Assembly (NCBI GenBank): GCA_020466095.1
Contig: CM035808.1
Location: 50,542,485 to 50,606,484 of the forward strand
Direction of reading: 5' to 3'
Origin: Chlorops oryzae
Lineage: Eukaryota > Arthropoda > Insecta > Diptera > Chloropidae
Length of the DNA: 64,000 nt
Part shown: positions 57,893-64,000 of the stretch, piece after piece
Position numbering within the stretch: position 1 is the first letter of the stretch
Layout of the letters: each line of letters starts with the position of its first letter
Made by a program: the position numbers and the translations under genes
Notes under the pieces: model-generated
What the model was told of the DNA's origin: nothing
The model's input: the letters and a program-made list of their open reading frames with translations, nothing else
The model's database searches: none

Positions 57893-58440
57893 AGCGTAAG
57901 CGGGGTATATCAGTTTTGTGCGAATTTTGTAACAGGGAGAATTAAGCTCCGGAGATATAGACAAATATATATAGAAATGATCAGGATCAAAAACTGAATC
58001 GATTTAGACATGTCCGTCCGTCCGTCTGTCCGTCCGTGGTCGGATCTCCTTCGAAACGGCTGAACCAATGAAGTCGAAATTTGGTACACATGTATAGCGG
58101 GGTCCGAGTATGATCCTAAGTAAAAATGGGAGACATCCGCCCACGACCACGCCCACAAATGAATTTATTGTGTTTTCAGAAAAATGCTTCTAACTTGCGA
58201 ACCACTCAACACATTCCATTGATATTTGGTGTGCTGGTAAACTACGAAAAGGGACATTTCCTGGAAGAAAATGGATGCCGCCCTCCACGAGCCACGCCCA
58301 AAAAAAAGCCCATAAATAAGGGTTTATCGTAACTTGTGATGTAAAAGGCGTAGAAGCTTCAAATTCGCAACATAGGTTCACCAAGGCGAATGAAAGGTGT
58401 ATTTCAAAGTCGGGCTTGACCGAATTTAGCTTTCTTACTT
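57893..58440 (+). repeat. Hairpin-ended repeat (CCCAGCGTAAGC family), uninterrupted copy
   Basis: Starts CCAGCGTAAGCGGGGTATAT and ends GTCGGGCTTGACCGAATTTA, then GCTTTCTTACTT. Serves as reference for 2098-5347. Confidence 0.7.
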
Positions 58441-58613
58441 TTTTTTTTTTTAATGATTCTACTGACTGCTCTTTCAGCTTTAGGGACGTAATGGAAAAGG
58501 CAGCTGCTTAATATCAGTTGACTTGTTTTGGCCGCTAAGGCGACCGAACTGAAAAAGCGTTGCCATCCGTAATCGCTACAAAATTTGTGAGGCAACTAAC
58601 AAAGGTAACTAAA

Positions 58614-60262
58614 AAACAAGTAAGGGTGTTATAGTCAGGCGAGCCTGACAATAGAATACCCGACACAGACACACATCTTCAAATAATTTTTAATATCAAG
58701 AGGTGTTTAAGGCCATTAGGGGCCTCATATACCGACTTTTGTTGAATTTCTTTATGAAAACCGCCCTTTTTCCACGCCCAATTTTCCATTTTTTCCGAAT
58801 TCTAATCGGAGGCTTAAATATACGCTCAAATTCTAAGTTTCATTAAAATATTTCGAAAAAGTCCGATTTTAAGGCAGTTTTGGGATTTTTGTGACAGACC
58901 CTAGTACTGGAGGTACCCTTAAAAATGGACCGATCAAGGAAATTTTTTGGAAGGATGTTTAAGGCTACAAAGGAAGCATAAGTGCCAAATTTCGTTCAAG
59001 TCCCATTTGAATTTCGGGTGTAGGAGACAATTTTCGAAAACCGCCCTTCTGCCACGCTCACTTTTCCAATTTTCGGAAATAATATTACTGGCCTTTAAAT
59101 ATGATCAAATATCAAATTTCATCAAAATATCTTGAAAAACATCGGATTTAGAGCAGTTTTTGTGATTTTTCGTAACAGACCCTAGTACTGGAGGTACCCC
59201 TAAAAATGGTCCGATCGGGTCCATTCTCGAACTTGTTTTTACTCATGTCGCCGTGAGCACGCATACCAAATTTTGTCAAGATAGCTCAATTTCTTCGATA
59301 AGATAACTGTATACAAACAGACGGACAGACGGACGGACATGTCTAAATCGAATCTTCTGGTGACACTGATCATTTCTATATATATTTTGTATGGTCTATG
59401 TCGACTAGTTCTGGGTGTTACACACAACCACACAAACGCAATATACCCTCGACACAGAGTGTGTTGGGTATAACAAGTAAGGGTGTTATAGTCAGGCGAG
59501 CCTGACAATAAAATACCCGACGCAGACACACATGTTTAAATAATTTTTGAACCACGCCCAAAAAACAGGACCACTAAGTAAGAATATTGAAGAGGTTTTT
59601 AAGGCCATAAGGAGCCCCATATACCGACTTTTGTTAAATTTCTTTGTGAAAACCACCCCTTTTCCGCGACCACTTTTCCACTTTTATTGCAATGCTAATC
59701 GGAGGCTTAAATATACGGTCAAATACTAAGTTTCATTGAAATATTTCGAAAAAGTCCGATTTTGAGGCAGTTTTGGGATTTTTGTGACAGACCCTAGCAC
59801 TGGAGGTGCCCTTAATAACGGACCGACCGTGGAAATTTTTTGGGAGGATGTTTATTGCTACAAAGGAAGCATAAGTGTCAAATTTCGTTCAAGTACCATT
59901 TGAATTTCGGGTGTAGGGAACAATTTTCGAAAAACGCCCTTCTGCCTCGCCCACTTTTCCAATTTTCGGAAATAATATTACTGGCCTTTAAATATGATCA
60001 AATATCAAATTTCATCAAAATATCTTGAAAAACATCGGATTTAGAGCAGTTTTTGTGATTTTCGTTACAGACCCTAGCACTGGAGGTACCCCTAAATATG
60101 GTCCGATCGGGTCCATTCTCGAACTTGTTTTTACTCATGTCGCCGTGAGCACGCATACCAAATTTTGTCAAGATAGCTCAACTCGTTCGGTAAGATAACT
60201 GTATACAAACAGACGGACAGACAGACGGCCAGACGGACATGGCTAAATCGGATCTCCTACGT
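58614..60262 (+). repeat. Two tandem hairpin-ended repeats, plus orientation
   Basis: Copy 1, 58614-59473, begins AACAAGTAAGGGTGTTATAG with the palindrome GTCAGGCGAGCCTGAC and ends CACAGAGTGTGTTGGGTATA. Copy 2 starts at once at 59474 with the same terminus and runs to about 60262, losing its right end. Copy 1 is a mirror image of 57035-57892. Confidence 0.75.
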
Positions 60263-60658
60263 ATACATACGTATGCGCAATTTGCTTGCCTTGAGCGCAA
60301 GGCAACCAAACTAAAAAAAATTTGCTAAAGTTTTTTTTTCGCACATTATAACTTGGAAAGTTTGATTTCAAAATTTATCAGATATTTTATAAACTAAAAA
60401 TGAAATATGCGAAAAAACCAATTTATATTTTAAAATTTTTTATAAGTTACATTAAAATTTTTCAATTCACTCCTATGGCCAACCCATTCCACCCCACGCT
60501 TTTATATCTTTTATACATCTATGTAAATTCCCATTTTCCCACTAAAAAAAACTTTTCGATTGCTTTATTTTCCATAACGAAGCGAACGACCCGAATTCAA
60601 ATCCCAAGCAACGGTTTGCGTTCTAATTGGATTTCAAAGCCAAAGCACATGACTCTAA

Positions 60659-61236
60659 AGCGAACCCGACACGGTACTGAATTCAGTACTGAACGCTATA
60701 TGTGTATTAGTGAAATAGATGTGTATACGTCTCACTTACAACGAGGAAAGCGATTCAGTACGCAAAATCCAAATCGTTTTGATTTTGCGTACTGAATGGC
60801 TGAATTCAGTAACGCGTATGCGCGACATACTGAATTCAGTAACTGAATTCATTTGAGAGAAAATTTTACGGCGAGACGACGTGATGGCGGACAACGATGA
60901 TAAATCATTTATTTTGGAATTCATTGTATTTTACCGTGGTTTACCTGCGCTGTGGGATATAAAAAGCCCAGAATATAGCAATCGAGTTATACGGGAACAA
61001 CAAAACCAGCAGCTCCTAGAAAAATACCAAGAGCGGTGTTTTTCGTTTTCCTTTTTTTTAATGCCACTACAACAGCCGCCAAAATTATTTTGTCCGCGTT
61101 TGACATCGTCGTCTGCACTCGTTGAAAACAAGCGACAAATAATGAAGTATACTAAATTCAGTAACGTGTCGACGCAAACATACTGAACACGTACGTATGA
61201 ATTCAGTAGGCTATTCAGTACCGTGTCGGGTTCGCT
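60659..61236. mobile_element. PIF/Harbinger element, deletion derivative 2, TSD TAA
   Basis: Same TIRs (AGCGAACCCGACACGGTACT) and TAA duplications at 60656-60658 and 61237-61239. Orientation is opposite to derivative 1. It keeps the N-terminal half of the MADF ORF on the plus strand and the transposase start on the minus strand (ATG at 61106). They are fused at about 61033 by an internal deletion. Confidence 0.9.
60890..61033 (+). pseudogene. MADF/Myb-SANT-like protein of Harbinger, N-terminal part
   Basis: ADNDDKSFILEFIVFYRGLP, then ALWDIKSPEYSNR and QQLLEKYQER: the first helices of a MADF domain, including the 'LW+...Y.N+' core. It then runs into the deletion joint. Overlaps the segment kept in 51616-51900, so the two copies together cover the domain. 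Confidence 0.75.
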
Positions 61237-61791
61237 TAAATTAGGCAAATTGAATTTCATTTAAAAAAAATCTAAAAATATGAACATTTATTCCAGCAGT
61301 TCAAACTTGTAAAGCTGCAGTTTAAATCAAGAACGCAACTGTGAACTGTGTGCAAGAACGCAACTAGACCCCCTTTGATAAAACAACTGAGCCGAGAGGA
61401 AATCCTCTTAAATATATCTCGTCGCTTGTATGTTATTGTATTCAATATAGAGATTGACACGGGCCTTAATATCGATTCTGCTGGTAAAGAACCTTTTTCG
61501 ATATAATTATAGGGATTAGATCTAAAAACGCTTTTGTCATTCAAAAACCTACTTTTCATACTTTAAAAAAAGTTTTATTACAATTTGTTACAACGTTGCG
61601 ATTTTTAATTCATTTTAGGTCGGCCGCAAAACTAAATTCAGCGGGTTTTTCGCATTACTATTACACTAGTTTACGAAGTCTTCTTTTGACATCAAAGAAT
61701 TATCCTTTAGCAAAAGAGAAAACAAGCCCATGGAAATCACTCGAATTGAAGTTGTGGCATATATAAGCAGTTAAGTAAAAACATTCAAAAC

Positions 61792-63165
61792 CAGGGCGTG
61801 CAACCGGAACCGAAACCGTAACCGAAACCGTAACCGATTTTAACCGGTTCATTTTCCTAACCGAAATAAAACCAAAACCAATATTTTTTTTTTTTTTTGG
61901 AAACCGGTTCCCGAACCAAAACCGAAACCGGTTTTATACGGTTTCTGAAACAATTTCCAACATCTTCCCCAAAATTTCATTTATTTCATGGTTGTTTATT
62001 AATGCGCCACATAAACATTCAGTCTGACTGATCAGTTACCCGTGTGCGTGCTTATGCACTCTTGCTTGTTTTTTCGAACAGGCAGTTTTTGACTTCAAGC
62101 GCTAACGTTGCTCCTAAAAAAAATTCAGACTTTCCAGACTGTCGTAACCTTCATTTTTATGAGCCCAATATCTGAGACTGTTTATAAGAAATAAAGAAAT
62201 ATTTTTAAAAGTCAATTGGAAAGTCTTATGAGCCTGTTTGCAATCTTATAATGATTGTTCTTATTATTTCGAACACGACTGTATTTACTCGACACGTTTA
62301 AGACTATCTGTCTTTTTTTGCCACCAGTAAAAATCGTGTGGTCAAACAGAGACAGACAGACAGACTAAGTGTGTCGGGTGAACACGTATCTAGCGGGTCG
62401 TGAATACATGGTAAATGGCGATAAAAAAAAATAGCCACATCTTACACCATGTCCTAACTTCAGCCAAAAATGCACCTTTTGGAAGCTTTTAGATTTTCGG
62501 CACAAACATAATAAATAAGGTTTGTACGCATTTACACGTTAACACATATCGATAATGAAAAACATATTTTACAGGCCAGGCGCGAGGGTCAGATTTCTGA
62601 AACATGTTTCGAAATTATCCCATTTGGATACATGGGAAAGAAAGAGAAGCATTGATTGAAGTATGAAGAATATTGTTCCGGAACAGTTAACAAACGACGT
62701 CTCTTTTCTTCTTAGGTCTTTCTCTACTTACTTAATTTTCTCGAAATATTTGGTCGTGAGTCTGACTCTAGAATATTGAAATTTCTTAACGTGTAATGCG
62801 TATTGACAACGCCTTTAGTTTTGTGCTGTGAATATCAATGGTCTATAAAGCGATCCCGACACGGTACTGAATTGCTTACTGAATCCTGAAAGGTTAAGGT
62901 GCGTTTGAAGTCTATATTTCGTAGTCAAGATTTTTTTTGTACTGTAACGAAAGTTGGAAATTTAACAATTTTAGGGTTTGCTTTGCAAGAAATTAATATC
63001 TTGAATTTTTTCCGCGATTCTTAAAGTTATTGAAAAACCGTAACCGGAACGAAACGATACCGAAACCAAAATAGTTTTTTTCAGAACGAAACCGTAATCG
63101 AAAACATAATCATTTCATAACCAAAACCATAACCCGAACGTTATTTGTTTCGTTTGCACGCCCTG
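61792..63165. mobile_element. hAT-type element with AACCG-rich ends, TSD TTCAAAAC
   Basis: CAGGGCGTGCAA and TTGCACGCCCTG are exact TIRs flanked by TTCAAAAC at 61784-61791 and 63166-63173. About 140 bp at each end consist of degenerate AACCGAAACCGTAACCG units. A Harbinger end fragment lies inside at 62849-62888 (AGCGATCCCGACACGGTACT). 1374 bp, no transposase. Confidence 0.88.
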
Positions 63166-63344
63166 TTCAAAACTTAATTTTACCAAAAGTACTGATTTCA
63201 CCGGCAAATAAAAAATAATGGTCTTGATATTGAAAGATGAAGTTTTCTACTCTGCGTTTATTGGGGTGCTGAGCACGAATCTGAAGTCAAAATTCCCCGA
63301 TCGCCCTCAGATTACGCCCCAGCAACTCCCAGCATCCACCATAC

Positions 63345-64000
63345 TAGACTAAAAATATTCCGTCGTAGAGTCTATGACATCCGACGTAGTATCTATTATA
63401 TCCGCAATTGATATAGGTCCAATTGCAAGATATCATAGATTCTACGACAGCTTTCCAGTAGTTTCTACGATGAGGAATGTCATTGATTTCAACGATATAT
63501 AACGTAGATTTATCGATATTCCACCGTGGGAGCTATCATATTCCATCTTAGGAACTATGATGTTATTTCATAGTAACTACGATATCTAATCATAGTAACT
63601 ACGATATTATATCATAGAATCTACGGATTCAAATCTTGAAGTACATTTCTATAACTTCTTAATTTTGATATGAATTCTTGTCGGCGGGTGTTCGATCTCT
63701 GCTCCAGCGAGCGTTTTTTTTTTTTTTTTTTTTTTTTTTTTGTGAAAAGTAGATAATTCAACATTGATATTATTTAAAAAACTGAGAGACAAAAAATTTT
63801 ACCAATCTTTTTAGGCTTAAAATAAAAAAGGCGCGATGAAAGCAACTATTTATTGGTTGGCAACTTACACTCTGTTCCCCGTATTTTTTCCTTGAAATTT
63901 ACTTGCCTGTTTTATTCTCGATTTTTCCACCAATTTCTTTGGCCTGTGACAGGGTTCAAACTCGGACCTTACAGATTACAAATCTAGCACACTTCAACTA
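63345..64000 (-). mobile_element. Second copy of the tRNA-bearing TIR element, truncated by window end
   Basis: The reverse complement of 6768-7400 with high identity, including CATAGATTCTACGA repeats, the B-box-like module and the tRNA-like module. The T run at 63718-63740 is longer than in the first copy. The other end lies beyond the window. Confidence 0.8.

Noticed and set aside
61800..61950. Telomeric repeat array
   Set aside because: The AACCGAAACCG units are degenerate, inverted at the other end and bounded by hAT TIRs and TSDs.

Overview
The window looks like AT-rich nuclear DNA from a higher fly (Diptera, Brachycera). A tephritid-like genome is my best guess. That rests on the repeat content: Himar1-type irritans mariners, a copia-like element with the fly-type primer site, and hairpin-ended interspersed repeats with GTCCGTCTGTC blocks. 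It is not a phylogenetic result. Two 100-base runs of N are assembly gaps. No prokaryotic or viral gene organisation is present.

The only clear host gene is a member of the tweety family (TTYH, multi-pass membrane proteins) on the plus strand. Four exons at 19545-19722, 31740-31834, 34316-34543 and 34617-34868 join in phase with GT-AG introns. They encode TM1-TM2, an extracellular loop and TM3-TM4. The first exons and the C-terminal half were not found, so most of the window is probably tweety intron. A second gene-like unit, on the minus strand at 16511-18105, encodes a SAM-like domain plus a conserved C-terminal part over about six exons. It has two in-frame stops and phase mismatches, so it is probably a decayed gene lying inside a tweety intron.

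The rest is a dense, nested transposon landscape. Region 1-5930 is one old repeat opened by a hAT element (itself holding a second hAT) and by a hairpin-ended repeat (itself split by a 2.6 kb foldback). Region 6480-12260 holds a TIR element with tRNA-like modules, a second long foldback and a composite element carrying a pogo-like insertion and a 480 bp microsatellite. Region 12647-16412 has an apparently intact mariner and a 5'-truncated Jockey-like LINE with poly(A) and target duplication. Region 19757-21445 and 26395-26940 are hairpin-ended repeats. Region 22842-26029 is a minus-strand LTR retroelement fragment (LTR, primer site, gag) split by a Himar1-type mariner. A second Himar1-type copy sits inside a TIR element at 27228-29627.

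Region 29947-32677 has a run of MITEs and a Tc1-like transposase scrap. Region 35336-36615 has a copia-like 5' end cut by a gap, then a hAT. Region 42520-49089 is a stack of TIR elements, some with TTA/TAA target duplications. They carry a DUF4806-like fragment, a Myb/SANT-like exon, an internally duplicated MITE and another hAT. Region 51128-52123 and 60659-61236 are two deletion derivatives of one PIF/Harbinger transposon, keeping different parts of its two ORFs. Region 57035-60262 is an inverted and tandem cluster of hairpin-ended repeats. The window closes with a hAT whose ends are full of AACCG repeats and a truncated second copy of the tRNA-like TIR element.
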